A program made the translations under genes and the position numbers. Below are positions 23,370 through 33,905 of a stretch of DNA of 64,000 nucleotides, in pieces. The DNA is taken from the NCBI RefSeq assembly GCF_051401765.1, contig NW_027480530.1, positions 124,001 to 188,000 of the forward strand, given 5' to 3'. Source of the stretch: Calliopsis andreniformis. Taxonomy: Eukaryota > Arthropoda > Insecta > Hymenoptera > Andrenidae. Under the pieces are notes generated by a model. It was not told the origin of the DNA. It saw only the letters and a list, made by a program, of their open reading frames with translations, and did no database searches. The first letter of the stretch is position 1, and each line of letters opens with the position of its first letter.

Positions 23370-24581
23370 CACTGCTCCTGACACAGATACTGCTGCTGAT
23401 ACTGACAATGCTCCTGATACTTCTCCTGACACGGACACTGCTCCGGAAAATGCTCCTGACACTGACACTGCTCCTGGCACTCCTCCTGACACTGACACTG
23501 CTCCTGACACAGTTCGTGACAGTGAAACTGCACCTGCCACTGTTCCTGACACTGCTGCTCACACTGACACTGCTCCTGACACTGCTTCTGACACTGACAC
23601 TGCTCCTGACACTGCTCCTGACACTGACACTGCTCCTGACACTGCTCCTGACACTGACACTGCTGCTGATCCTGACAATGCTCCTGACACTGCTCCTGAC
23701 ACTGACGCTGTCACTGCTCATGACTGTGACACTGACACTGACACTGCTCCCGTCACAGACACTGACACTGGTCCTGACGCTGATACTGCTCCTGTGTCTG
23801 ACACTTGTCCTGACACTGCTCCTGACACTGCTCGCGACATTGCTCCAGACACTGACACTGCTCCTGGTACACAGCTCGTGACACTGCTGCTGACACTGAC
23901 ACTGCTTGTGACGCTGCTCCTGAAACTGACACTGCTCCTCACACAGCTCCTGCTACTGACACTGCTCGTGACGTTGCTCCAGACACTGACACTGCTCCTG
24001 ACACAGCTCGTGACGGTCACACTGCTCATGCCATTGTTCCTGACACGGCTGCTCACACTGACACTGCTCCTGATACTGGCACTGGTCCTGACACTGCACC
24101 TGACTCTGCTCCTGGCACTGCCACTGGTCCTGACACTGCTCCTGAAACTGACACTGGTCCTCACTCTGCTCCTGACACTGACACTGCTCCTCACGCTGGT
24201 CCTGACAATGATACTGCCCCTGAGACTGCTCCTGACACTGACGCTGCTCCTGGCACTCCTCCTGGCACTGCCACAGCTCCTGACACTGCGCGTGACTCTG
24301 CTCCAGACACTGACACTGCTCCTGACACAGCTCGTGACCGTGAAGCTTCACCTGCCACTGTTCCTGACACTGCTGCTCACACTGACACTGCTCCTAACAC
24401 TGGCACTGGTCCTGACACTGCCCCTGGCACTGCTCCGGACACTGCTCCTGACGCTGACACTGCTCCTGACACTGCTCCTGACACTGACACTGATCCTGGC
24501 ACAGCTCCTGCCACTGATACTGCTCCTGACACTGCTCCTGACACTGCTCCTGACACTGACACTGCTCCTGGCACAGCTCCT

Positions 24582-27500
24582 GTGACTGCTCCTAACACTG
24601 ACACTGCTCCTGACACTGACACTGCTCGTGACACTGCACCTGACACTGCTCCTAACACTGTCACTGCTACTACCACTGCTCCTGACACTGACGCTGCTGC
24701 TGATCCTGACAACGCTCCTGACGGTGCTCCTGACACTGACGCTGACACTGCTGATGACACTGACACTGACACTGACACTGCTCCTGTCACTGACACTGCT
24801 CCTCACACTGCCCTTCACACTGACACTGCTCCTGACACTGCTTCTGACACAGACACTGCTGCTGATACTGATAATGCTCGTGAAACTGCTCCTGACCCTG
24901 ACACGGCTGCTCACACTGCTCCTGACACTGACGCTCCTCCTGACACTGTTCCTGACACAGACACTGGTGCTGATGCTGACAATGCTCCTGACACTGCTCT
25001 TGACACAGACACTGCTCCGAACAATGCTTCTGACACTGACACTGCTCCTATCACTGGCACTGGACCTGACACTGCTTCTGACACTGGCACTGCTCCTGCC
25101 ACTGTTCCTGACACGGCTGCTCACACTGACACTGCTCCTGACACTGGCACTGGTCCTGAAACTGCACCTGACACTGCTCCTGGCACTGCCACTGGTCCTG
25201 ACACTGCTCCTGAAACTGCCACTGGTCCTCACACTGCTCCTGACACTGACACTGCTCCTCACGCTGGTCCTGACAATGATACTGCCCTTGAGACTGCTCG
25301 TGACACTGACGCTGCTCCTGGCACTGCTCCTGGCACTGCTCCTGACACTGACACTGCTCCTGATACTGACACGGACACTGCTCCTGACACCGACACTGCT
25401 CCTGTCACTGCTCCTGACGCTGACACTGCTCCTGACACTGCTCCTGACACTGACACTGCTCCTGGCGCAGCTCCTGCCACTGACACTGCTCCTGACACTG
25501 CTCCTGACACTGCTCCTGACACTGACACTGCTCCTGGCACAAGTCCTGTGACTGCTCCTGACACTGACACTGCTCCTGACACTGCACCTGACACTGCTCC
25601 TGACACTGCTACTGACACTGACACTGGTCCTGACACTGCTCCTGAAACCGACACTGGTCCTCACTCTGCTCCTGACACTGACACTGCTCCTCACGCTGGA
25701 CCTGACAATGATACTGCCCCTGAGACTGCACCTGACACTGAGCTGCTCCTGACACTGCTCCTGACACAGACACTGCTGCTGATACTGGCAATGCTCCTGA
25801 TACTTCTCCTGACACGGACACTGCGCCGGACAATGCTCCTGACACTGACAATGCTCCTGTCACTGACACTGGTCCTGACACTGCTTCTGACACTGGCACT
25901 GGTCCTGACACTGCTCCTGACACTGACGCTGCTCCTGACACTGACACTGACACTGCTCCTGACACTGCTACTGACACTGACACTGCTCCTGACACTGCTC
26001 GCGACATTGCTCCAGACACTGACACTGCTCCTGACACAGCTCGTGACACTTCTCCTGACACTGCTCCTGACACTGACACTGCTCCATGACACTGCTCCTG
26101 ACACAGCTCCTGACACTGACCCTGCTCCTGACACTGCTCCTAACACTGCTCCTGACACAGCTACTGTCACTGACACTGCTCCTGACACTGCTCCTGACAC
26201 AACTCCTGACACTGGCACTGCTCCTGAACCTGACACTGCTCCTGACACTGCTCCAGACACTGACACTGACGCTGCTCCTGAAACTACTTCTGACACAGCT
26301 CCTGACGATGACACTGCTCCTGACACTGCTTCTGACACTGACACTGCTCCTGACACAGCTCCTGACACTGACACTGGCACTGCTCCTGACACTGACACTG
26401 CTCCTGACACTGATACTGCTGCTGATCCTGACAAAGCTCCTCACACTGTTACTGACACTCCTCGTGACGTTGCTCCAGACACTGACACTGCTATTGACAC
26501 AGCTCGTGACGGTGACACTGCTCCTGCCACTGTACCTGACACGGCTGCTCGCACTGACACTGCTCCTGACACTGGCACTGGTCCTGACACTGCTCCTGAC
26601 ACTGACGCTGACTCTGCTCATGGCAGTGACACTGACACTGACACTGCTCCCGACACTGCTCCTGACACTGCTCCTGACACTGCTCCTGACACTGACACTG
26701 CTCCTGACACTGCTCCTGACACTGACACTGCTGCTGATCCTGACACTGCTCCTGACACTGGCACTGCTCCTGGCACTGCTCCTGACACTGACGCTGCTCC
26801 TGATACTGACTCTGACACTGCTCCTGGCACTGCTCCTGACACTGCTCCTGAATCTGCTCCTGACACAGGCACTGCTCCTCGTACTGACACTGACACTGCT
26901 CCTGACACAGGCACCGTTCCTGGTACTGACACTGACACTGCTCATGACAGTGACACTGACAAAGTCACTGCTCCCGGCACAGACTCGGACACTGATCCTG
27001 ACACTGACACTGCTCCTGTAACTGACACATGGCCTGAGACTGCTTCTGACACTGGCAGTGGTCCTGACACTGCTCCTGACACTGCTACAGACACAGACAC
27101 TGCTACTGAACCTAACACTGCTCCTGACACTGCTCCAGACACTGACACTGCTCATGACACTGCTCCAGACACAGACACTGCTGCTGATCCTGACAATGCT
27201 CCTGACACTGCACCTGAGACTGACACTGCTCCTGACGCTGCTCCAGACACTGCAACTGACACTGGCACTGCCCCAGTCACTGATCCTGACACTGACCCTG
27301 CTCCTGACACAGCTTCTGACACTGACACTGCTCCTGACACTGCTCCTGACACTGACACTGCTCCTGGCACTGCTCCTGACACTGACGCTGCTCCTGATAC
27401 TGACACTGACACTGCTCCTGGCACTGCTCCTGACAATGCTCTTGACACTGCTCCAGACACTGATACTGATACTGCACCTGACACAACTCCTGAAATAGCT

Positions 27501-28169
27501 CCTGTAACTGACACAGCTCCTGACACTGCTCCTGTCACTGACACTGCTGCTGATCCTGAGAATTCTCCTGACACTGCTCCTGACACTGGCACTGCTCGTG
27601 GCACTGCTCCTGACACTGACACTGCTCCTGATACTGACACTGACACTGCTCCTGACACTGCTCCTGACACAGAGACTGCTGCTGATACTGACAATGCTCC
27701 TCGAACTGCTCCTGACCGTGACACGGCTCCTCACACTGCACCTGACACTGAGCTGCTCCTGACACTGCTCCTGACACAGACACTGCTGGTGATACTGACA
27801 ATGCTCCTGATACTTCTCCTGACACGGACACTGCTCCGGACAAAGCTCCTGACACTGACACTGCTCCTGGCACTCCTCCTGACACTGACACTGCTCCTGA
27901 CACAGCTCGTGACAGTGAAACTGCACCTGCCACTGTTCCTGACACTGCTGCTCACACTGACACTGCACCTGACACTGGCACTGGTCCTGACACTGCTCCT
28001 GACACTGCTCCTGACACTGCTCCTGAGACTGACACTGCTCCTGCCACTGCTCCTGACACTGCTCCTGACACTGACACTGCTCCTGACACTGCTCCTGACA
28101 CTGCTCCTGACACTGACACTGCTCTTGACACTGCTCCTGACACTGACACTGTTCCTGAAAGGCTCCTGA
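24582..28169 (+). CDS. 1,195-codon chimeric-phase ORF
   Basis: DTAP phase for about 386 codons, the 115-codon Leu island (25,740-26,085), about 555 DTAP codons, then Leu phase after 27,750. It ends at a further -1 site near 28,150 (CCTGAAAGGCTCCTGAC). Because the island is bounded by compensating indels, the DTAP phase resumes. No non-repeat sequence occurs at either end. Confidence 0.13.
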   Translation: MTAPNTDTAPDTDTARDTAPDTAPNTVTATTTAPDTDAAADPDNAPDGAPDTDADTADDTDTDTDTAPVTDTAPHTALHTDTAPDTASDTDTAADTDNARETAPDPDTAAHTAPDTDAPPDTVPDTDTGADADNAPDTALDTDTAPNNASDTDTAPITGTGPDTASDTGTAPATVPDTAAHTDTAPDTGTGPETAPDTAPGTATGPDTAPETATGPHTAPDTDTAPHAGPDNDTALETARDTDAAPGTAPGTAPDTDTAPDTDTDTAPDTDTAPVTAPDADTAPDTAPDTDTAPGAAPATDTAPDTAPDTAPDTDTAPGTSPVTAPDTDTAPDTAPDTAPDTATDTDTGPDTAPETDTGPHSAPDTDTAPHAGPDNDTAPETAPDTELLLTLLLTQTLLLILAMLLILLLTRTLRRTMLLTLTMLLSLTLVLTLLLTLALVLTLLLTLTLLLTLTLTLLLTLLLTLTLLLTLLATLLQTLTLLLTQLVTLLLTLLLTLTLLHDTAPDTAPDTDPAPDTAPNTAPDTATVTDTAPDTAPDTTPDTGTAPEPDTAPDTAPDTDTDAAPETTSDTAPDDDTAPDTASDTDTAPDTAPDTDTGTAPDTDTAPDTDTAADPDKAPHTVTDTPRDVAPDTDTAIDTARDGDTAPATVPDTAARTDTAPDTGTGPDTAPDTDADSAHGSDTDTDTAPDTAPDTAPDTAPDTDTAPDTAPDTDTAADPDTAPDTGTAPGTAPDTDAAPDTDSDTAPGTAPDTAPESAPDTGTAPRTDTDTAPDTGTVPGTDTDTAHDSDTDKVTAPGTDSDTDPDTDTAPVTDTWPETASDTGSGPDTAPDTATDTDTATEPNTAPDTAPDTDTAHDTAPDTDTAADPDNAPDTAPETDTAPDAAPDTATDTGTAPVTDPDTDPAPDTASDTDTAPDTAPDTDTAPGTAPDTDAAPDTDTDTAPGTAPDNALDTAPDTDTDTAPDTTPEIAPVTDTAPDTAPVTDTAADPENSPDTAPDTGTARGTAPDTDTAPDTDTDTAPDTAPDTETAADTDNAPRTAPDRDTAPHTAPDTELLLTLLLTQTLLVILTMLLILLLTRTLLRTKLLTLTLLLALLLTLTLLLTQLVTVKLHLPLFLTLLLTLTLHLTLALVLTLLLTLLLTLLLRLTLLLPLLLTLLLTLTLLLTLLLTLLLTLTLLLTLLLTLTLFLKGS
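25740..26085 (+). other. 346-bp frame-shifted island between a -1 and a +1 indel
   Basis: Begins at the GAG of CTGAGCTGCTCCTGAC, where CAC of the consensus is replaced by GC (net -1). It ends at CTCCATGACACT, where one A is inserted (+1). A ribosome reading the DTAP phase would read 115 Leu/Thr-rich codons here and then return to DTAP. The DTAP phase of the island itself still spells DNAP, DTSP and DTGTGP variants, so the island descends from ordinary array sequence. Confidence 0.7.
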
Positions 28170-28311
28170 CACTGACACTGCTGCTGATCCTGACAATGCT
28201 CCTGACACTGCTCCTGACACTGACGCTGACACTGCTCATGACTGTGACACTGACACTGACACTGCTCCCGTCACAGACACTGACACTGATCCTGACGCTG
28301 ATACTGCTCCT

Positions 28312-30705
28312 GTGTCTGACACTTGTCCTGACACTGCTCCTGACACTGCTCGCGACATTGCTCCAGACACTGACACTGCTCCTGACACAGCTCGTGACAC
28401 TGCTGCTGACACTGACACTGCTTGTGACACTGCTCCTGAAACTGACACTGCTCCTCACACAGCTCCTGACACTGGCACTGCTCTTGGCACTGCTCCTGAC
28501 ACTGGCACTGCTCCTGACACTGATACTGCTGCTGATCCTGACAAAGCTCCTGTCACTGCTACTGACACTGCTCGTGACGTTGCTCCAGACACTGACACTG
28601 CTCCTGACACAGCTCGTGACGGTGACACTGCTCCTGCAACTGTTCCTGACACGGCTGCTCACACTGACACTGCTCCTGACACTGGCACTGGTCCTGACAC
28701 TGCACCTGACACTGCTCCTGGCACTGCCACTGGTCCTGACACTGCTCCTGAAACTGACACTGGTCCTCACACTGCTCCTGACACTGACACTGCTCCTGAA
28801 GCTGGTCCTGACAATGATACTGCCCTTGAGACTGCTCCTGACACTGACGCTGCTCCTGGCACTGCTCCTGGCACTGCTCCTGACACTGACACTGCTCCTG
28901 ATACTGACACGGACACTGCTCCTGACACCGACACTGCTCCTGTCACTGCTCCTGACGCTGTCAGTGCTCCTGACACTGCTCCTGACACTGACACTGCTCC
29001 TGGCGCAGCTCCTGCCACTGACACTGCTCCTGACACTGCTCCTGACACTGCTCCTGACACTGACACTGCTCCTGGCACAACTCCTGTGACTGCTCCTGAC
29101 ACTGACACTGCTCCTGACACTGCACCTGACACTGCTCCTGACACTGCTACTGACACTGACACTGGTCCTGACACTGCTCCTGAAACCGACACTGGTCCTC
29201 ACTCTGCTCCTGACACTGACACTGCTCCTCACGCTGGTCCTGACAATGATACTGCCCCTGAGACTGCACCTGACACTGAGCTGCTCCTGACACTGCTCCT
29301 GACACAGACACTGCTGCTGATACTGACAATGCTCCTGATACTTCTCCTGACACGGACACTGCGCCGGACAATGCTCCTGACACTGACAATGCTCCTGTCA
29401 CTGACACTGGTCCTGACACTGCTTCTGACACTGGCACTGGTCCTGACACTGCTCCTGACACTGACGCTGCTCCTGACCTTGACACTGACACTGCTCCTGA
29501 CACTGCTACTGACACTGACACTGCTCCTGACACTACTCGCGACATTGCTCCAGACACTGACACTGCTCCTGACACAGCTCGTGACACTTCTCCTGACACT
29601 GCTCCTGACACTGACACTGCTCCATGACACTGCTCCTGACACAGCTCCTGACACTGACCCTGCTCCTGACACTGCTCCTAACACTGCTCCAGACACTGAC
29701 ACTGCTCCTGACACAGCTACTGTCACTGACACTGCTCCTGACACTGCTCCTGACACAACTCCTGACACTGGCACTGCTCCTGAACCTGACACTGCTCCTG
29801 ACACTGCTCCAGACACTGACACTGACGCTGCTCCTGAAACTACTTCTGACACAGCTCCTGACGATGACACTGCTCCTGACACTGCTTCTGACACTGACAC
29901 TGCTCCTGACACAGCTCCTGACACAGCTCCTGACACTGACACTGGCACTGCTCCTGACACTGACACTGCTCCTGACACTGATACTGCTGCTGATCCTGAC
30001 AAAGCTCCTGACACTGCTACTGACACTGCTCGTGACGTTGCTCCAGACACTGACACTGCTATTGACACAGCTCGTGACGGTGACACTGCTCCTGCCACTG
30101 TTCCTGTCACGGCTGCTCACACTGACACTGCTCCTGACACTGGCACTGGTCCTGACACTGCTCCTGACACTGACACTGCTCCTGACACTGCTCCTGACAC
30201 TGCTCCTGACACTGACACTGACACGGATCCTGACACTGACACTGCTCCTCACACTGCTCCTGACACTGGCACTGCTCGTGGCACTGCTCCTGCCACTGAC
30301 ACTGCTCCTGATACTGACACTGACACTGCTCCTGACACTGCTCCTGACAAAGAGACTGCTGCTGATACTGACAATGCTCCTCACACTGCTCCTGACCGTG
30401 ACACGGCTCCTTACACTGCACCTGACACTGAGCTGCTCCTGACACTGCTCCTGACACAGATACTGCTCCTGACACAGCTCGTGACAGTGAAACTGCACCT
30501 GCCACTGTTCCTGACACTGCTGCTCACACTGACACTGCTCCTGACACTGGCACTGGTCCTGACACTGCTCCTGACACTGCTCCTAGCACTGCTCGCGACA
30601 TTGCTCCAGACACTGACACTGCTCCTGACACAGCTCGTGACACTGCTGCTGACACTGACACTGCTTGTGACACTGCTCCTGAAACTGACACTGCTCCTCA
30701 CATAG
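28312..30705 (+). CDS. 797-codon chimeric-phase ORF in block X
   Basis: About 322 DTAP codons, the 115-codon Leu island at 29,278, about 269 DTAP codons, then Leu phase from 30,430 to a TAG at about 30,703 (CTCACATAGCTT). The DTAP part contains Cys and Arg variants (DTCPDT, TARDIAPD, DTACDTAP) seen again at 21,005 and 43,669. Confidence 0.13.
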   Translation: MSDTCPDTAPDTARDIAPDTDTAPDTARDTAADTDTACDTAPETDTAPHTAPDTGTALGTAPDTGTAPDTDTAADPDKAPVTATDTARDVAPDTDTAPDTARDGDTAPATVPDTAAHTDTAPDTGTGPDTAPDTAPGTATGPDTAPETDTGPHTAPDTDTAPEAGPDNDTALETAPDTDAAPGTAPGTAPDTDTAPDTDTDTAPDTDTAPVTAPDAVSAPDTAPDTDTAPGAAPATDTAPDTAPDTAPDTDTAPGTTPVTAPDTDTAPDTAPDTAPDTATDTDTGPDTAPETDTGPHSAPDTDTAPHAGPDNDTAPETAPDTELLLTLLLTQTLLLILTMLLILLLTRTLRRTMLLTLTMLLSLTLVLTLLLTLALVLTLLLTLTLLLTLTLTLLLTLLLTLTLLLTLLATLLQTLTLLLTQLVTLLLTLLLTLTLLHDTAPDTAPDTDPAPDTAPNTAPDTDTAPDTATVTDTAPDTAPDTTPDTGTAPEPDTAPDTAPDTDTDAAPETTSDTAPDDDTAPDTASDTDTAPDTAPDTAPDTDTGTAPDTDTAPDTDTAADPDKAPDTATDTARDVAPDTDTAIDTARDGDTAPATVPVTAAHTDTAPDTGTGPDTAPDTDTAPDTAPDTAPDTDTDTDPDTDTAPHTAPDTGTARGTAPATDTAPDTDTDTAPDTAPDKETAADTDNAPHTAPDRDTAPYTAPDTELLLTLLLTQILLLTQLVTVKLHLPLFLTLLLTLTLLLTLALVLTLLLTLLLALLATLLQTLTLLLTQLVTLLLTLTLLVTLLLKLTLLLT
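29278..29623 (+). other. 346-bp frame-shifted island, copy in block X
   Basis: Same pair of indels and the same 346-bp spacing as at 25,740. A CCTTGAC variant near 29,477 and CACTACTCGCGAC near 29,530 are shared with the island at 45,259, supporting their common descent. Confidence 0.7.
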
Positions 30706-31364
30706 CTTCTGACACTGGCACTGCTCTTGGCACTGCTCCTGACACTGACACTGCTCCTGACACTGACACTGCTCCTGACACTGATACTGCCGCTGCTCCT
30801 GACGCTGCTCCAGACACAGCAACTGACACTGGCACGTCTCCTCACACTGCTCCTGACACTGACACTGCTCCTGACACTGCTACTGACACTGACACTGCTC
30901 CTGACACTGCTCCTGACACTGACACTGCTCCTGTCACTGACAATGGTCCTGACGCTGCTTCTGACACTGGAGCTGGTCCTGACACTGCTCCTGACACTTA
31001 CACTGCTCCTGATACTGACACTGACACTGCTCCTGACACTGCTACTGACACTGACACAGCTCCTGTCACTGCGCGTGACTTTGCTCCAGACACTGGCACT
31101 GCTCCTGACACAGCTCGTGACAGTGAAACTTCACCTGCCACTGTTCCTGACACGGCTGCTCACACTGACACTGCTCCTAACACTGGCACTGGTCCTGACA
31201 CTGCCCCTGACACTGCTCCGGACACTGCTCCTGACGCTGACACTGCTCCTGACACTGCTAATGACACTGACACTGCTCCTGGCACAGCTCCTGCCACTGA
31301 TACTGCTCCTGACACTGCTCCTGACACTGCTCCTGACACTGACCCTGCTCCTGGCACAGCTCCT

Positions 31365-33905
31365 GTGACTGCTCCTAACACTGACACTGCTCCTGACACT
31401 GACACTGCTCCTGACACTGCACCTGACACTGCTCCTGACACTGTCACTGCTACTACCACTGCTCGTGACACTGACGCTGCTGCAGATCCTGACAATGCTC
31501 CTGACAGTGCTCCTGACACTGACGCTGACACTGCTCCTGTCACTGACACTGCTCCTCACACTGTCCTTCACACTGACACTGCTCCTGACACTGCTACTGA
31601 CACAGACACTGCTGCTGATACTGATAATGCTCCTGAAACTGCTCCTGTCCCTGACACGGCTGCTCACACTGCTCCTGACACTGACACTGCTCCTGACACT
31701 GGTCCTGACACAGACACTGCTGCTGATGCTGACAATGCTCCCGACACTGCTCCTGACACAGACACTGCTCCGAACAATGCTTCTGACACTGACACTGCTC
31801 CTGACACTGACACTGGATCTGACACTGCTTCTGACACTAGCACTGGTCCTGATACTGCTCCTGTCACTGACACTGCTCCTGACACTTCTCCTGACACTGC
31901 TCCTGACACTGACACTGCTCCTGACACTGCTCCTGACGCTGACACTGCTGCTGATACTGACAATGCTCCTGACACTGCAACTGACACTGGCACGGCTCCT
32001 CACACTGCTCCTGACACTGACACTGCTCCTGACACTGCTCCTGACACTGCTGCTGACACTGACACTGCTTGTGACACTGCTCCCGAAACTGACACTGCTC
32101 CTCACACAGCTCGTGACACTGACACTGCTCCTGACACTGCTGCTGTCACTCACACTGCTGCTCATCCTGAGAATGCGCCTGACACTGCTCCTGACACAGA
32201 CACTGATCCTGACACTGCTCCTGATACTGACACTGCTGCTGATCCTGACAATGCCCCTGACGCTGCTCCTGACACTGACGCTGACTCTGCTCATGACAGT
32301 GACACTGACACTGACACTGCTCCCGACACTGCTCCTGACACTGCTCCTGACACTTCTCCTGACACTGACACTGCTCCTGACACTGCTCCTGACACTGACA
32401 CTGCTGCTGATCCTGACACTGCTCCTGACACTGGCACTGCTCCTGGCACTGCTCCTGACACTGACGCTGCTCCTTATACTGACCCTGACACTGCTCCTGG
32501 CACTGCTCCTGACACTGCTCCTGCAACTGCTCCTGACACAGGCACTGCTCCTCGTACTGACACTGACACTGCTCCTGACACAGGCGCCGCTCCTGGTACT
32601 GACACTGACACTGCTCATGACAGTGACACTCACACAGTCACTGCTCCCGGCGCAGACACTGACACTGATCCTGACACTGACACGGATCCTGACACTGACA
32701 CTGCTCCTGACACTGCTCCTGACACTGACACTGCTCCTGGCACAGCTCCTGCCACTGATACTGCTCCTGACACTGCTCCTGACACTGACACTGCTCCTGG
32801 CACAGCTCCTGCCACTGATACTGCTCCTGACACTGCTCCTGACACTGCTCCTGACACTGACACTGCTCCTGGCACAGCTCCTGTGACTGCTCCTAACACT
32901 GACACTGCTCCTGACACTGACACTGCTCCTGACACTGCACCTGACACTGCTCCTGACACTGTCACTGCTACTACCACTGCTCGTGACACTGACGCTGCTG
33001 CTGATCCTGACAATGCTCCTGACAGTGCTCCTGACACTGACGCTGACACTGCTCCCGTCACTGACACTGCTCCTCACACTGTCCTTCACACTGACACTGC
33101 TCCTGACACTGCTACTGACACAGACACTGCTGCTGATACTGATAATGCTCCTGAAACTGCTCCTGTTCCTAACACGGCTGCTCACACTGCTCCTGACACT
33201 GACACTGCTCCTGACACTGGTCCTGACACAGACACTGCTGCTGATGCTGACAATGCTCCCGACACTGCTCCTGACACAGACACTGCTCCGAACAATGCTT
33301 CTGACACTGACACTGCTCCTATCACTGGCACTGGACCTGACACTGCTTCTGACACTGGCACTGGTCCTGACACTGCTCCTGACCCTGACACTGCTCCTGA
33401 TACTGACACTGACACTGCTCCTGACACTGCTCCTGACACTGCTTCTGACACTGACACTGGTCCTGACACTGCTCCTGAAACCGACACTGGTCCTCACTCT
33501 ACTCCTGACACTGACGCTGCTCCTCACGCTGGTCCTGACAATGATACTGCCCCTGAGACTGCACCTGACACTGCTCCTGACACAGACACTGCTGCTGATA
33601 CTGACAATGCTCCTGATACTTCTCCTGACACGGACACTGCGCCGGACAATGCTCCTGACACTGACAATGCTCCTGTCACTGACACTGGTCCTGACACTGC
33701 TTCTGACACTGGCACTGGTCCTGACACTGCTCCTGACACTGACGCTGCTCCTGACACTGACGCTGACACTGCTCCTGACACTGCTACTGACACTGACACT
33801 GCTCCTGACACTGCTCGCGACATTGCTCCAGACACTGACACTGCTCCTGACACAGCTCGTGACACTTCTCCTGACACTGCTCCTGACACTGACACTGCTC
33901 CATGA
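31365..33905 (+). CDS. 846-codon ORF wholly in DTAP phase
   Basis: Opens at a GTG anchor and stays in the DTAP phase throughout, about 30% Asp. It ends CCA-TGA at the +1 insertion. It escapes the usual shift to Leu phase because a 17-bp deletion near 33,571 removed the -1 motif, and for the same reason it meets a stop that other copies avoid. It is the cleanest single-phase long ORF. If expressed, the product would be an acidic, Thr/Pro-rich disordered chain with no visible export signal. Start and function are unsupported. Confidence 0.18.
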   Translation: MTAPNTDTAPDTDTAPDTAPDTAPDTVTATTTARDTDAAADPDNAPDSAPDTDADTAPVTDTAPHTVLHTDTAPDTATDTDTAADTDNAPETAPVPDTAAHTAPDTDTAPDTGPDTDTAADADNAPDTAPDTDTAPNNASDTDTAPDTDTGSDTASDTSTGPDTAPVTDTAPDTSPDTAPDTDTAPDTAPDADTAADTDNAPDTATDTGTAPHTAPDTDTAPDTAPDTAADTDTACDTAPETDTAPHTARDTDTAPDTAAVTHTAAHPENAPDTAPDTDTDPDTAPDTDTAADPDNAPDAAPDTDADSAHDSDTDTDTAPDTAPDTAPDTSPDTDTAPDTAPDTDTAADPDTAPDTGTAPGTAPDTDAAPYTDPDTAPGTAPDTAPATAPDTGTAPRTDTDTAPDTGAAPGTDTDTAHDSDTHTVTAPGADTDTDPDTDTDPDTDTAPDTAPDTDTAPGTAPATDTAPDTAPDTDTAPGTAPATDTAPDTAPDTAPDTDTAPGTAPVTAPNTDTAPDTDTAPDTAPDTAPDTVTATTTARDTDAAADPDNAPDSAPDTDADTAPVTDTAPHTVLHTDTAPDTATDTDTAADTDNAPETAPVPNTAAHTAPDTDTAPDTGPDTDTAADADNAPDTAPDTDTAPNNASDTDTAPITGTGPDTASDTGTGPDTAPDPDTAPDTDTDTAPDTAPDTASDTDTGPDTAPETDTGPHSTPDTDAAPHAGPDNDTAPETAPDTAPDTDTAADTDNAPDTSPDTDTAPDNAPDTDNAPVTDTGPDTASDTGTGPDTAPDTDAAPDTDADTAPDTATDTDTAPDTARDIAPDTDTAPDTARDTSPDTAPDTDTAP

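Larger units (their letters stand above)
15315..28194. repeat. Mosaic middle section of the array
   Basis: Segments related to both flanks appear here in altered order rather than as long clean copies. Examples are 20.3-20.8 kb resembling 24.4-24.8 kb (offset about 4,092), 21.15-21.35 kb resembling 28.46-28.65 kb (offset 7,307), and about 22.6-23.4 kb resembling 29.7-30.4 kb (offset 7,073). A TACTACCACTGCTCC variant near 15,785, 17,180, 19,118, 19,645, 20,570 and 24,665 marks repeated modules. No unique sequence is present. Confidence 0.75.
28195..33435. repeat. Block X, first copy
   Basis: Colinear with 43,552-48,355. The offset is 15,357 bp at the left, 15,387 after a 30-bp difference, 15,981 after a 624-bp duplication in the right copy, 14,980 after 1,001 bp present only here (about 30.42-31.42 kb), and 14,920 after a 60-bp module that is doubled here near 32,738 and 32,798. 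Break points are approximate. Confidence 0.75.

Noticed and set aside
25740..26085. Programmed ribosomal frameshifting at the DTAP/Leu junctions
   Set aside because: No slippery heptamer or obvious downstream pseudoknot is present. The shifts are plain genomic indels relative to the repeat consensus.
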